From Metallyticus violacea (lineage: Eukaryota > Arthropoda > Insecta > Mantodea > Metallyticidae), in assembly GCA_030762175.1 (NCBI GenBank), contig CM060843.1, positions 28,540,501 to 28,604,500 on the forward strand: DNA of 64,000 nt. Reading direction: 5' to 3'. The notes beneath the pieces were generated by a model. The model had not been told where the DNA came from. It saw only the letters and a list, made by a program, of their open reading frames with translations, and searched no databases. This document shows positions 49,658-60,779 of the stretch, in pieces. The position numbers and the translations under genes are program-made. The first letter of the stretch is position 1. Every line of letters starts with the position of its first letter.

Positions 49658-50206
49658 GGGTCCATCATTTTTTACTCATGACGGAAATTTTAGACTATTT
49701 TAAGACTTGTTATTTCAGCGTTTCCTGAATCGTGTTAGTACCAGTCTTTAATTGTTGTGTTATACATAGCCTTTGTTATTGTTTTTTGGGGTTTTATTGT
49801 TACCATTTTAGACTTTCATCAGACCGGTGTGTTTTAAGCTCTTGCTGATGCATTTTACTACCAGAATTTATTTAATGTAGTGAGTATTACCCTTGTTGTT
49901 TGTTTTGGGGTTTTATTGATACAACTTTAGACCATTATAAGACTGTGGTGTTTTCCGCCTTTATGGCTATGGTTTAGTACCAGTCTTTTATTTATAGATC
50001 ATTTTACCTCTGTTATTAGTTATAGAGTTTTATTTTATTGCACAAAGTACTACTGTTAATCAACTTAAGCACTGTATTTGTGTTAATTATTTATTTTTAT
50101 TTCTGGCAAAGCAGTTGGTGTGTTTGGGCGCTAATGACCGTAGCTTTCTTGCGCCCTTAAGCCATAATCATTTTCATCATCTTAGAATTTTGGCGCCTTA
50201 TAAACC
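49658..50206 (+). repeat. Copy C 3' UTR with regular tandem repeats and terminal stem-loop
   Basis: ACCAG landmarks at 49740, 49860 and 49979 give units of 120 and 119 bp. The terminal stem GGGCGC (50126-50131) pairs perfectly with GCGCCC (50151-50156). The tail is CATAATCATTTTCATCATC. Confidence 0.8.
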
Positions 50207-51545
50207 GTAATCATCCAAATCGACAGTCGCCACTGAGTAAGTAGGGTATTGGATTGGCACCCGTAGTGCACGTCCTGGATGACATGTGCCCATGAAGATT
50301 TCCTTCGGGATGCCTTGTGAGGTTTTGAGTAGGGGCTTCGTAGAATTTTGACATTCTGTCTCCCTTCATGGCCTTAAGCTCCAGGTCAGCCTCCTGCCAC
50401 ATCGGGCATTTGGTTTATCTGCAGGAGAGGCCTGCTTCTCTGTTGCAGCATCGTGGCGATGTTGTGCCCACTAGTTGGCGTCTCTTCTCTGGTATCCTTG
50501 CTCATCTCAGTGGGAGCAAACTGGTATCATCTTGCAGCCAGCAGCCCGGCAGTTTGTGCGTTGTTGTGGGGTGCTGGAGGCCTTGTAAATGAATGCCATG
50601 ATTTCGGTTTTCGGAAGGGCCACATGAAAGTGGGGCAGAAAGTGTTGGACGCGGAGCATTAGAGCGTAATTGAACAATGCACTCAATGATGTAACCTTTG
50701 CTCTGTAGGTGGAGCTGTATGTCTTCAGCTGTGATATAGATGGGCAAATCCTTGATCGTGATATGCACGTATCATTCCTCCGGCAACAGGGTAGTAACAA
50801 ACTGGGTTGAAGCTTCTTTCAGAAGCTTGCGAATGAGCCTGTGATTGCCTGGAGCTTCAGGAAAGATTGCTATAATTTCCTCATGTTTCGCACCTGAAAT
50901 TTCAGATCAGGGACTGTGTTCAGTTTTGGAACATGGACCCTAGTTTCCCGAGAATCCCGCAGGAATATTTAGGTGGGATTTGGTGTTCTGAGGTGGTCGG
51001 GTATGCTTGAATTTGTGGGTGAATTCTGCTCAGGGACTTCCATTGTTGTGGGTTTGGTACCAGAATGGCGGCGGTGTTTTATTGCCCCTGTAGATGTGGG
51101 TGGTTCTACAGTAGGATTGGAAATGGTGGACTCCGTGCTGAAGATGCTAAAACGATTGGCGGGTTCTCTTGGCGGTACTGCTTCCTGCGATCGGGCTCAG
51201 GCACTATGCCGTGGCATCACGTTTGCCCATATCACACTTGGTAGAGGAGAAGCTCTTTACGAAATAGTTGTCGATAATGTGTATGCACAGGCGGTGAGCG
51301 GCCATCTTAGTCATGACCATGCTGGTTTCAGCCGGGACGATTTGACTGGCGTTTGCAAGAAGATTAGCCGTTTCGGCCTCAGCTGCTGTTGGATAATTCC
51401 TTCTGGCCTTTTTTTCCAGCCGCAGCACAGCATCAGTGTCGGCTGCTGGTGGCATTAGAGGGTCTACGATTAGGGCGTTGTTCAGAAATGTGGAACTGTC
51501 TCCGTCTTCCAGATAGTACAGAACTGAGTCATTTGAGGTCGCCAT
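50207..51545 (-). pseudogene. Split Jockey element, ORF1
   Basis: ATG 51545 starts MATSNDSVLYYLEDGDSSTF and reads through an Ala-rich region (KARRNYPTAAEAETANLLAN) to a stop at 51204. Then, frameshifted, MHITIKDLPIYITAEDIQLH and KGYIIECIVQLRSNAPRPT form a Pre_C2HC-like block near 50768-50640. A degraded knuckle region (CNREAGLSCR, TKCPMWQEADLE) follows near 50440-50370. It is cut at 50206 by copy C and continues at 44958. Leader sequence extends past 51545 to at least 52115. Confidence 0.72.
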
Positions 51546-51806
51546 GGTCGATATATGAGCGGAAGCCTCCTGGGGATATACTACTATTACTCACAGGGGG
51601 GCAATACTGCTCAGTCGCCAGGGATGCTATACTACCTATGGGACTAGAGTAGTCAGCACTAGTCGCCGCTAGGTGAATAGGTGAAGAGGAGCAGCACAGG
51701 CACGAACTCACTCAGCGTCGCTATGCGACCTCTTGTTGAAGTTGGTACAGTGTAGTAGTAGCGCTGCGTGCGTACTGCCGGCTAGCAGAACTATTTGATT
51801 CGTGAA

Positions 51807-52104
51807 TTGTGTGATTGATTTATTTATGGATGCTCTTTAACATCTCATGTCATCAGCGTCTCATTCAACTCAGGGCGTGAAAGTGCCTACAAATTTTGCT
51901 CAGAGGCCTCTCTTTCAGGCTTGAGGTTCTTTTTTGTGCCGTAAATGTACGACATGCTACCCACGGCTTTACTTCCCTTCCGAAGGAAGTCATACTTACG
52001 ATTTTTACGCCCGAAAAAATCCATCGGTCCTGGCCGGGTTCGAACCCGCGTTTTGGATATAGGAGGCAAGTATGGTAACCACTACACCACCAGGACCGAC
52101 TAAA
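51807..52104 (-). repeat. tRNA-Glu-like SINE, copy 2 (most complete)
   Basis: The minus strand begins GGTCCTGGTGGTGTAGTGGT and has B-box GGTTCGAACCC near 52040; GGTCCTGG and CCAGGACC pair as an acceptor stem, so the head is clearly tRNA-Glu-like. The 3' end has GACGCTGATGACATGAGATG and an ATAAATAAATC tail. TGATTCGTGAA occurs at 51796-51806 and 52105-52115, a perfect 11-bp target duplication in the leader of the Jockey element. Confidence 0.92.
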
Positions 52105-52115
52105 TGATTCGTGAA

Positions 52116-52560
52116 GCTCTCTGCAATTAGCGAAGGGAGGATATGTAGTCAATTCCCTCCGTGCAACAAGGACACATGGGAATCACGAAGTTTAATTTTT
52201 TTTTTTTTGTGGCGCTTATGGATGGAATATTAACAGGCACACACAAACATAAATACAATACACCGGACAGAACACAAAACATACGCACATATAGAGTAAT
52301 ACTAAAATTGTGCAATTTTGCACTGCAATTGCGCTTTGCGGGCTCTGTTTTTTTGCTCCACGCACAAGAATACAGAAAATACAGCTTTGCAGCGATGTTA
52401 AACTGAAAAATATCGTTACTTGTCCGTATTTGTTCCAGTTAGCAGTCAAACAGCAGTAGCGGTTTCAGAGGTTTTTCGCGCGAGCGAGTAATACACATCC
52501 GCACCGCTGGCCAACATGGTGCGACTGAGGGCTGCGCCAGAACAGACTCCAGCCGTTCTA
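52116..52560. other. Jockey element leader and spacer; no gene seen
   Basis: Contains a T run at 52197-52209 and (minus strand) a probable continuation of the 5' leader of the element whose ORF1 starts at 51545. Frames here lack motifs. Confidence 0.4.
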
Positions 52561-54869
52561 TGGACAGGTGTTGAACGCTACAGTACCTAGCCGCATCTAC
52601 GGCTTTACCTGTGTGGTCTTTAGGTCTTCGTGGGGTTTACTGCTTTTTCTGTTACATGTAGTCTTACCGTCTAAACTTAATTATGCGAGGATTCCTTTGA
52701 TGTGTCAAGGCTAAACTTTTTAGCCACGCATCCAGGTGATGGCCAAGGTCATGCTTCTTAACTTCGGTGGTCAGCCGTCGTTAAGGCATGGTATAGTCCT
52801 CAATTTTCAGGGCAGTGTGACAGCTTGTACTTTTAGTTATCTGCCCAAGATGTCCTTGGGGAGTTTATATGAGGGACGCCGTCTAGTTGCCTGTGATCGT
52901 GTTGCCCCACGAGGCGCGCTAGGTGGTTCGAGTGGTAGGGGAGCTTTTCATATATTGATTTACCCTCTCTTGAATGACATCGACAATGTATGGAACTGCG
53001 GTTTGTTCATTGAGAATGTGCGACGGGAACCTACGGCCGATATCGTAGATCATCCTAAGCGCTCTGTTCTGGACGTATTGTATGTTGCGGATGGTGGACT
53101 TGGCCACCCTTTCCCAGACCTCAGAACCGTACAGAATCAGAGACTACACGATAGCACCATATATTCGCAGTTTTAGGTGAATGGGTAGTATTTTGATAGG
53201 AAAATTCTGTACATCTGCTGAAAGGTGCATGGTTCAGCTTTATTGGCCCTTTGCTTGGGGGATGAACGGAGATGCTTGTCCAGCAGAACGCCCAGATACT
53301 TCAAGTTAGTGACCCAGGGGATTACTCTGCGTCGCAACCTTAGGGGCTGCTGGTAATGCGGGTGTCTGGTCTGACCTAGGAGAAGAAGGGCAGAGCTCTT
53401 CTCCGGGCTGATGGCCATACACCATTTCTCACTTCAACTCCCCAATAGTTCTCAGCTGTCTTTGAAGCGTCGGTAGCAGCATTGTAGATTGATGTTTATC
53501 GCCAGCAATTGGATATAATCCGCATACTGACACATCGTAACTCTCGGCTCTGTTAGCCATGTAAGACGCAACTTGAAAACTTTTGAGATGGCTAGGAGCA
53601 GACTTGTGGACCTGTAACTGGATGGGAACTGGGTTCTTGTCGGATTTTAAAATGCATATCACTCTCTCCTCTTTCCACACCATGGGAAAGTAACGCAGGG
53701 AAATGCATGCATTTTAAATAAGAGTCAAGTGCATCACAGCTTTTTAGGGTAGGTGCTGGATCATGAACGCTGTGCCGCGGTCATGTCCAAGGGCTTTGTT
53801 TGAGTTGAGACCTTGAATGAGGGATGCAACCTCTTTCGTTGTTGCAATGGAGAAATGGACTTCATCGCGGGGGTCGTGAGGTCCCTGGAGAAAGGCGTCC
53901 ACCCTCTCCTCCACAATGTCAGTAAAGTTTTCGTTCTGCTGGTCAACGCAGGATTCAAACTGTGACTCCAGATAGTTTTCAAAAGACTCGACATTCTCTC
54001 GGAGAGTGAACGAGAGCCTTTCGCGAGTGCTGTGTATTGGATGTGCATGAATTGTCTTTTCTTTTCGCAGACTTTTGATTATCCGCCATGGTTTCCTCTC
54101 TTGGAGGTCTACGTGCTTCATTTTGTTTTCCCAGGGCGCTGTGCGATGCCCTGAGCAACCTCCTTACCAGGATTTTAAACCGCTGTTGTACTGCCCAGAT
54201 CCTGGAGTGACGGAAGCGCTACCATAGCTTACGGATTGTGCCTTTAGTTTTTATAAGCTGCCTAATCTTATTTGGGAGAGTCATAGGGTTTGGGTGTTCA
54301 TGAGGGATGCAGTAGGGGTTGGCGCGAATCGCGGTTAGGATTCGGTTGAATAAAGCTGTAGCCGCAGCCTCTAGTGTCTCTATTGAGTCAATGCAAGAGT
54401 TGGGGTTCACAGTTTGGGCTAGAAGCAGGATTGCTGTATCCCAGTATACCGTTCGCTCCAATCTGGAAAGTGCAAAGCGGCCATGGCCACGTCTGTATCC
54501 ACCATGATCGGAGTCCAATTCGTTGATCTCCGTGCGGTCCAAGTGAAATGGAATGTTCTTGGTGATCATGATATCCGACCTTTCACCATAGGCCGGAGGG
54601 AAACTTGGGTCTCTCGGGCCATGCGCGATGAGGGCCGGGTCTCCGCTTATTAAGCGATAGAGCTCTCGGCCTGTCCTATTCTGGCGGCGCCTGTACCAAT
54701 CTTGGTGCTTCGCTTTTAGTTCTCCTGCGACGCAGCTATTGGGTGCGTGTTAAGTATGTTTCTGTAGTCCGCTTCTATGTAGCAGTTGTTTGCGGGTCAT
54801 ATGCCACAACCACCAGTATGTGTTGCCCTCTCAACATGAGTCGGATGGCACAAGCCTCTACCTGCTGTG
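52561..54869 (-). mobile_element. Jockey-type element, endonuclease and reverse transcriptase, internally deleted
   Basis: Right to left on the minus strand: endonuclease from EACAIRLMLRGQHILVVVAY, through RPKFPSGLW to LDRTEINELDSDHGGYRRGH. Reverse transcriptase N-terminus follows: WRIIKSLRKEKTIHAHPIHS and VHFSIATTKEVASLIQGLNS. A deletion near 53590 joins it to the region of the catalytic box, QYADYIQLLA near 53520 (YADD with the last Asp changed to Tyr). MAISPEKSSALLLLGQ, VTNLKYLGVLLDKHL and YVQNRALRMIYDIGR complete the C-terminus. Interrupted at 54869 by copy D. Confidence 0.78.
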
Positions 54870-55297
54870 CCCCTCATGGGGCCCAATTTTTGGGGTACTG
54901 GGCGTAGCGACCCCGAGGCACCTGAGCTGCTCCCACAGGCACGCGCTCTGCGCGTTTGACTTATTTTAATTTCGCCTTCATTTTAATCTTTTATTCATTT
55001 TACTTCCCTGTTCTTTGTCTGATGAATGCCCCCGTGTTTGACACGGTAAAAAGTGATTGGGTAATGGCGTAACTCCCAGTACTGAGTGATCATGCAGGAC
55101 AGGAGCGTATCCCCTGGTAAAGAGTAGGCCCGAGGAAGGGCTATTGCATGAGCTGTTTTACTTCCTGCAGGCGATTGGGTCCCTTTGTCAACCCACAGGA
55201 AGGTGTCACCCTGAGGTTACTATGTTCAAGCCAGAACAAGTAACCTAAACTGGGGTGGCGCCCAGGAAGCAGCCTGCCATCGGAGACAGTTGTAATA
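54870..55297 (+). promoter_or_regulatory. Copy D 5' leader
   Basis: Shares the leader of copies A-C. The stem at 54942-54954 is CGCGC/GCGCG, where copies B and C have CACGC: an A-T pair replaced by G-C. AGGTTACT/AGTAACCT is intact near 55212-55247; CCTGG/CCAGG is lost. Confidence 0.65.
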
Positions 55298-56572
55298 GTG
55301 GAGGATAAATGCGCTATGGTACATGAAAAAAATTTTATTAATACGAAACGTAAAAGAGTGGATGTAAAGGGAGTGACTGAGCAGCCATTTGCTCGATGCT
55401 TGGTCATTAGTCGCATGGAGGAAGGTCAGTCATTTAGCAGAGTAAATCCGTTCGTTATTCAGAAAGATATTGATGGCATTTCTGGACCAATGAAGACATG
55501 TACACGTCTCCGTAATGGTTCTCTTTTGGTAGAGACACTTGAACTAGCGCAAACTAACTCATTGCTTAGGCGCCGATTCTCCACGGGTATCCGATCCGTG
55601 TAGCACCACATAGAACTCTGAATTCGTCGCCAGGATTTATTACCAGACTGTGTTAGACGGGATGTCCGACTCAGAAATCCAGAGTTGTCTGGAAGACCAA
55701 GGAGCCATATCGGTCTATCGTGTGCAGGCGAGGAAGGAAGGCGAAGTACAGCCCACCCGTACTCTCTTCCTCACCTTCAACCGGGTTGAGTTACCACAGA
55801 GAATTAAAGCTAGATATGAGGTTATTGAGGTTCGCCCATATATTCCAGTCCCATGCGATGTTTTCAATGCGAACGTTTTGGCCACACTCGCATGTCGTGC
55901 AAAAGTGCAAAATCTATCTGTGCAAACTGTGGTGCAGAAAGTCATGAGGGGGCTTGTCCATCTGCTCCTGTCTGCGTGAACTGTCATGGTGACCATTCAT
56001 TTTCCTCCCGCGGATGTCCTCGTTATCGCGAAGAATGCTGTATCCAGGAGATCAGGGTACCTTCAGTGAGGCCCAGAAGCGATTCCAATCTCGACTACCC
56101 GTGTTGCCTAAAGCCGGGACATACAGCGCTGTGGCTTCTTCTGCGGTCCAGAAGCGAGATAGCAGCACGCAGACCTGCGAAAGGTTTTTACTCGGGTGCC
56201 TTGTGCGACAACCTCCGCCAAACGTTCTACTGAGAAGTCGAAGTCCATTGTTTTTGATTCTCTGTCTATTAAGTTTAAGACCGCTTACACCCGAACTCAC
56301 TTCCTTAAATCATCGACTACTATTGATAAGAGGCCGAAATCGAGCCCTTCTCCTCCTCGAAGGTCCATCCCCAATAATGAATACGGGAGCAAACCCCCTG
56401 GGCGGTCGACGTCAGCCTCTTTCAACCTCCAGCCGATTCAACATCGGTTGACTCCTCTCAGCGGGAGAGCCCTCCCTCTGAGGATGTGATGGAGCAGGTT
56501 GTGCCTGCTCCAGCAAAACCACCGAGTCTCACGCCTTTAACAAAAGGACGGCTGATTCGTTCTGGACCGACC
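55298..56572 (+). pseudogene. Copy D ORF1 (CCHC gag-like protein)
   Basis: The start ATG is ATA at 55295 in this copy, so reading begins at a later codon (MEDKCAMVHEKNF is the reading frame). A TAG ends the first piece at 55601-55603. The frame from 55650 contains FLTFNRVELPQRIKARYEVI. The 55853 frame encodes CFQCERFGHTRMSC, CANCGAESHEGAC and CVNCHGDHSFSSRGC, the only copy here with all three knuckles fully intact. The Ser/Pro-rich tail ends near 56572. Confidence 0.8.
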
Positions 56573-56624
56573 TAAAAGTAAGGTGGTTATTATTTTTTTT
56601 TTTTTTTAATTTTACCCAATTTTA

Positions 56625-58870
56625 AGCAATTGTCATCCTTTCATGGAATGTGCGTGAACTTCGCAGTCGAAGACCTGAACTAGAGTTTCTTTTACACTCT
56701 CTACTTGTATGTCTCCAAGAGACTAAACTTCGACCACAGGATTCCTTCACTCTCCGCGTTTACTCTTCGGAGAGATTTGATCTTCCTCCCGAAGACGGCA
56801 CTCCCGCGAATGGCGGAGTTTTAATTTTAATCCGAGCTGACGTATACAGCTCTCCACTAATTCTCCAGACTCCAATACAGGCTGCAGTATTTACTGTTTC
56901 TTTTTCTGGCCTTAATTTTACAGTTTACCTGCCTTTGTCTGCTACTTTCGCCGTGACTGATCTCGAGGACCTTTTATCTCAGCTACCATTCCCTATCCTA
57001 CTTTTGGGAGATTTTAACGCGCACCATCCCTGTGGGGTTCCAACACGGAGTGTGTAAGGGGTAGCACGTTGGCAGACTTTCTAGACCGCCACCATTCTGC
57101 TCAACACTGGTATCCTACTTTTATTTCTGACAACACTCATTGTTTTTCTCACTTGGACCTAGCCTTTTGTTCTGCCTCCCTTGCTGTACATTTACCTGAA
57201 ACATCATCTCCGATTTATATTCTTATGACCACTTTCCGTGTCAGATACATGTACTCTCTTCAAACGCATTTTCTTAGCGAGGGTCAAGATGGCTTATTGC
57301 AAAGGCGAATTGGCACTTCTTCCGATCTCTGGCCGTATTTTCAGGGTTGGATTTTCCATCCATCGACTCCGTGATCGAGCACCTCGAAACGGTCATCCTT
57401 CATGCCGCAAATCAGGCTATTCCCCGGTCGTCTTGCCACCCCAGACGTTTACCGGTTCCCTGGTGGACCGATGAAAGCCGGGATACGCTGCGTTCACGCC
57501 GAGGTGCTCTCCGAGTTTTTCGTCGCCACCCTACTTCAGCAAACATGATTCCCTATAAACAACTGCGCGCCAAATGCCGTCGAGTCGTTAAGGATAGCAA
57601 AATGGCGTCTTTAATTGCTTTTACCACTTCTTTTAACGATGCCTTCATCTGTAGTTTTGGAACAGCTACGCCGCGTTGCGGGCAAAACTAGATTTACGCC
57701 TATACCCGGTGTTAGTTATCACTCCGATTGACGTTGCCAATATTTCAGGACACACCTACGCTGATTTTCGAGCTCCGCCAATTACACTGCTTCGTTTCGC
57801 TCTTTAAAGGAGCAGTTTGAGTCGAAAGGGTTCTCTTTTGCCTCCGATCATCAGGAGTGCTATAACGTTTTTTTACCGCCAGGGAATTGGAGCATGCCCT
57901 TACGAACTCTCAGCATTGCGCACCGGAGCCAGATGGCATTCATGTTGCTATGTCATAACATTTGTCAGAGAAAGGCAAAGCGTGTTTATTCCAGATTTTT
58001 AACTGTGTTTGGGTGTAATGGAACCTTTCCAAGCGCCTGGCGAAGGGCCACCGTCGTACCCATACCTAAACCTGGAAAGGACCTACACCTTCCTTCCAGT
58101 TACCGTCCGATTTCCCTCACCAGCTGCGTCTGCAATGTGATGGGACGCATGATTAATGAGCGACTTATGTGGTGGTTAGTGTCGACAAATTTGTTAACGA
58201 ACGCTCAATGCGGTTTTCGGCGTCATCGTCCCTCATTCGGCCATTTTGTGCCTCTAACCACCAATATAATGGACGGTTTTGTACGGCAGTGTCAAACGAT
58301 CGCCGTATTTTTCGATCTGGAGAAAGTGTATGATACTTGCTGGAGAACCGCTATTCTCCGAACGCTTCACGATTGGCATATACGTGGGCGTATGTCTGTT
58401 TTTATTCGGAAGTTTACTTAAGACCGGGCTTTTAATGCTCGCGGGGACCAGTTTTATCATCTGTTTTTACTCAAGAGAGCGGTGTACCTCAGTGCTGTGT
58501 ACTTAATTGCATGCTGTTAGCCATTGCTATTAATTCTATCACTGAGTGTTTACAGCCAGGAATACAATCGTCGTTGTTTGTGGACGATTTTGCCATCTTC
58601 TTTCCTCTCGGAGAACTTGTCTCTTGGAACGCCGCCTCCAATGCTGTCTCGACCGTCTTTATGCTTGGAGCGTAAATCACGGGATCCGTTTCTCCGTTGC
58701 AGAGAAGACCGTCTGCATGAACTTCTGGCGCCGTAAGGAGTATCCTCCACCATCTCTACATCTTGGCCCAGACGCTCTTACTTTTGCAGACAAAGTTAGA
58801 TTCCTTGGCTTAGTGTTTGATAGAAAATTATACAGGTCTTCGCATATAGCGCAACTCAGAGGCAAGTGAG
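56625..58870 (+). pseudogene. Copy D ORF2: endonuclease and reverse transcriptase
   Basis: The start ATG is lost (CAATTGTCATCCTT near 56628). Frame 56650-57057 encodes LRSRRPELEFLLHSLLVCLQ and ETKLRPQDSFTLR, then GDFNAHHP. The endonuclease end is frameshifted. Reverse transcriptase: SYRPISLTSCVCNVMGRMIN, FFDLEKVYDTCWRTA, and near 58575-58600 FVDDFAIF in a shifted frame with both Asp kept. FLGLVFDRKLYRSSHIAQL ends near 58869 at a TGA. A readable linker (GVYGSARPS-type) continues to about 59235. Confidence 0.8.
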
Positions 58871-59250
58871 AACGTTCTCTTTGTATTTTACGAGTTTTAA
58901 ATGGCACATCTTGGGGAGCTGACCGGACTATTCTTTTACGTTTTTACCGCTCTCTTATCCGGTCCAAACTGGATTATGGCTGTGTTGTTTATGGCTCTGC
59001 GCGACCTTCCGTTCTTCGTCGCCTTAACCCGATTCATCACCGGGGTATCCATGTCGATATTGGAGCATTCCAAACTGGTCCTGTTTCTGGTTTATGTGTG
59101 GAGACTGGATAACCTCTGTTGTTTTATGGTAGGGATTTTTTTCTTGCTGCTAATGGTTGTCGCTTAGCTGTGCAACCGCGTCATCCCACGTATGAGCCGT
59201 TTTTAATGTGTCTCTCGCTCCTTTTTATTGTGCACAATCTTTTAATCCTA

Positions 59251-60230
59251 ATTTAATCTGGATGCAATAAGACTAGATTTAGGAAGCTGTTGCAAGCCCT
59301 ATTATTTGTTTCGGAGTGCAACTCGTGTGTTTTGCATTGAGGTCCCCGGCGGGGACAAAGCGGAGCAAGGTGTTTATAGTTTTTTCCAGGTCCCGGATGA
59401 TTCATTGTGGGCAGACTGTGGGAGGGCAGTATACAGCAAGGACTGTGGATATTTGGTTATTTAATAGTATCTGGACCCCTATAAACTCCAGAATCTCGAA
59501 AGGGGGAGGTTGGTATGTGTGTTTGTTGCAACGTTATTTTTTTACTGTTGTTGCTGTGCCTCTTTCAACTCGCCCAACAGATGGGCTGTCAATTCGATTA
59601 ACTGCGTAACCAGTGATGCGAAATTTATTTTCAGATTTTAAATTTCTTTCTGTAACGCAGGCTATGTCGATTTGCTTTTGCCTCAGAAGATCGGAGAATT
59701 CATAGTTGCAGCCCCAAATGCCGTTTGCGTTCCACAAGAGTGCGTTGATTTTATTTTTGGTTTTGTTGCGTTGTGGGCCCATTATAATATGTTATCCAAA
59801 AATTATAAAACTATTTCTAATTTTTTGGCTAGTTCGTTTGCTGCTTTGAATATGAAGATGTTTGCTTTGAGTTTTGCTGAAAATAAGCCAAAGTTTAGTT
59901 CTTTTAAAAGTGTGAAGGCTTCTTTGAGAGAGGCTATTTCTGTACGTGGCTGAGTGTTTTGTGATAGGCCTCCTGCTGCGGACGCTTACGAGATTCCTGG
60001 CTGCACTGTAGCCTTTTTGGCGATATTTATGGGGTTGGGGAAAGTGGGGAAATGTTTCGTTAGTTGTATCTGTTTGTTTAACGCCGATAACTGTCTACTG
60101 TCTTGTTTATTTTGAAATTATATGCAGCCTTTGGAGCTGGCGGGATCACAGATTAGTAATAGCTATATTTCGAACTGCTTGAGTTCTTCTGTGGCAATAA
60201 GGGTGGTGTTCTTTTATTCCAATAAACGCA
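59251..60230 (-). pseudogene. Jockey-type element fragment: ORF1 C-terminus and endonuclease
   Basis: The minus strand reads EIASLKEAFTLLKELNFGLF (ORF1 tail, near 59940) and KANIFIFKAANELAKKLEIV. ORF2 starts NKINALLWNANGIWGCNYEF, with QKQIDIACVTERNLKSEN containing the catalytic Glu. Pieces of the middle of the endonuclease continue to about 59290. It overlaps in content with the endonuclease at 54700, so it is a separate element, not the other half of that one. Its right limit is uncertain. Confidence 0.7.
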
Positions 60231-60779
60231 ATGAATAAGATAATTCGGGAAAAACATCTCATTTTGCAGGCGGAACCAGAAAAAAATTATTTAGAAAGAA
60301 AGGGGGAAAAGTACCTTAAAATATTCTTCAGCCAATATTTTGTTTATCTGCAACTTTTCTGATATTCGGATTAAATTATCTGGATCTGAAATATTCTGAA
60401 CAGGCAACATTACCTAAATACATGTTTTGCATTAAGACGCATTGAAATCTGTTAATAGCCACATTAGTTTAAGTAAATTAATTGGTCTAATATTGTTCAC
60501 CTCTAGTACATGCCCTCTGTGTGAATTAATTCTCTGAGTGTTTAGATTGGCATAACAAATATGGAATCTTCGCAAATATCTACTATGTATGTACTAAAAT
60601 ATATTGTATGATGAGAAATTTTCAGTAAAAATTAAAATAGTCGCTAATATATTATGGTATGGTTGTTAATGTAATATTTATTTAATTTCTAAATGATGGT
60701 TTACAGAAACATCTTTATACAAAGTTATACTCGTTTGAGAATTAACTTTCAGAAATTAGAGATAAAATATCCGAGCAAG
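60231..60779. other. Intergenic, AT-rich; no gene seen
   Basis: No coding or repeat signal recognised. It could be the upstream part of the hAT remnant, decayed beyond recognition. Confidence 0.45.

Larger units (their letters stand above)
44959..50206 (+). mobile_element. I-like non-LTR retrotransposon, copy C
   Basis: Starts at GCGCCTGGGCCCAATT and ends GCGCCCTTAAGCCATAATCA plus TTTTCATCATC. It lies within the minus-strand Jockey element, whose parts flank it at 42419-44958 and from 50207. An internal deletion near 48610 removes the reverse transcriptase catalytic box and following linker (about 0.7-0.8 kb). No target duplication is evident. Just after the tail, 50190-50216 repeats a second GGCGCCTTATAAACCGTAAT end-like block. 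Confidence 0.85.
54870..59250 (+). mobile_element. I-like non-LTR retrotransposon, copy D (3' part missing)
   Basis: Starts CCCCTCATGGGGCCC with the family leader, ORF1 and ORF2 through reverse transcriptase and the following linker. It breaks off near 59250, before RNase H, where another Jockey fragment begins. LINEs usually lose their 5' ends, so loss of the 3' end here points to a later deletion or rearrangement. Confidence 0.85.

Noticed and set aside
54870..54960. HDV-like self-cleaving ribozyme at the 5' end of the I-like element
   Set aside because: Such ribozymes are known at the start of some LINEs, and this leader is structured, but I could not find the nested double pseudoknot pairing by eye. 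A covariance search is needed.
59251..60230. Other half of the Jockey element at 52561-54869, with copy D as an insertion
   Set aside because: Both sides contain the middle of the endonuclease, so they overlap and cannot be two halves of one copy.
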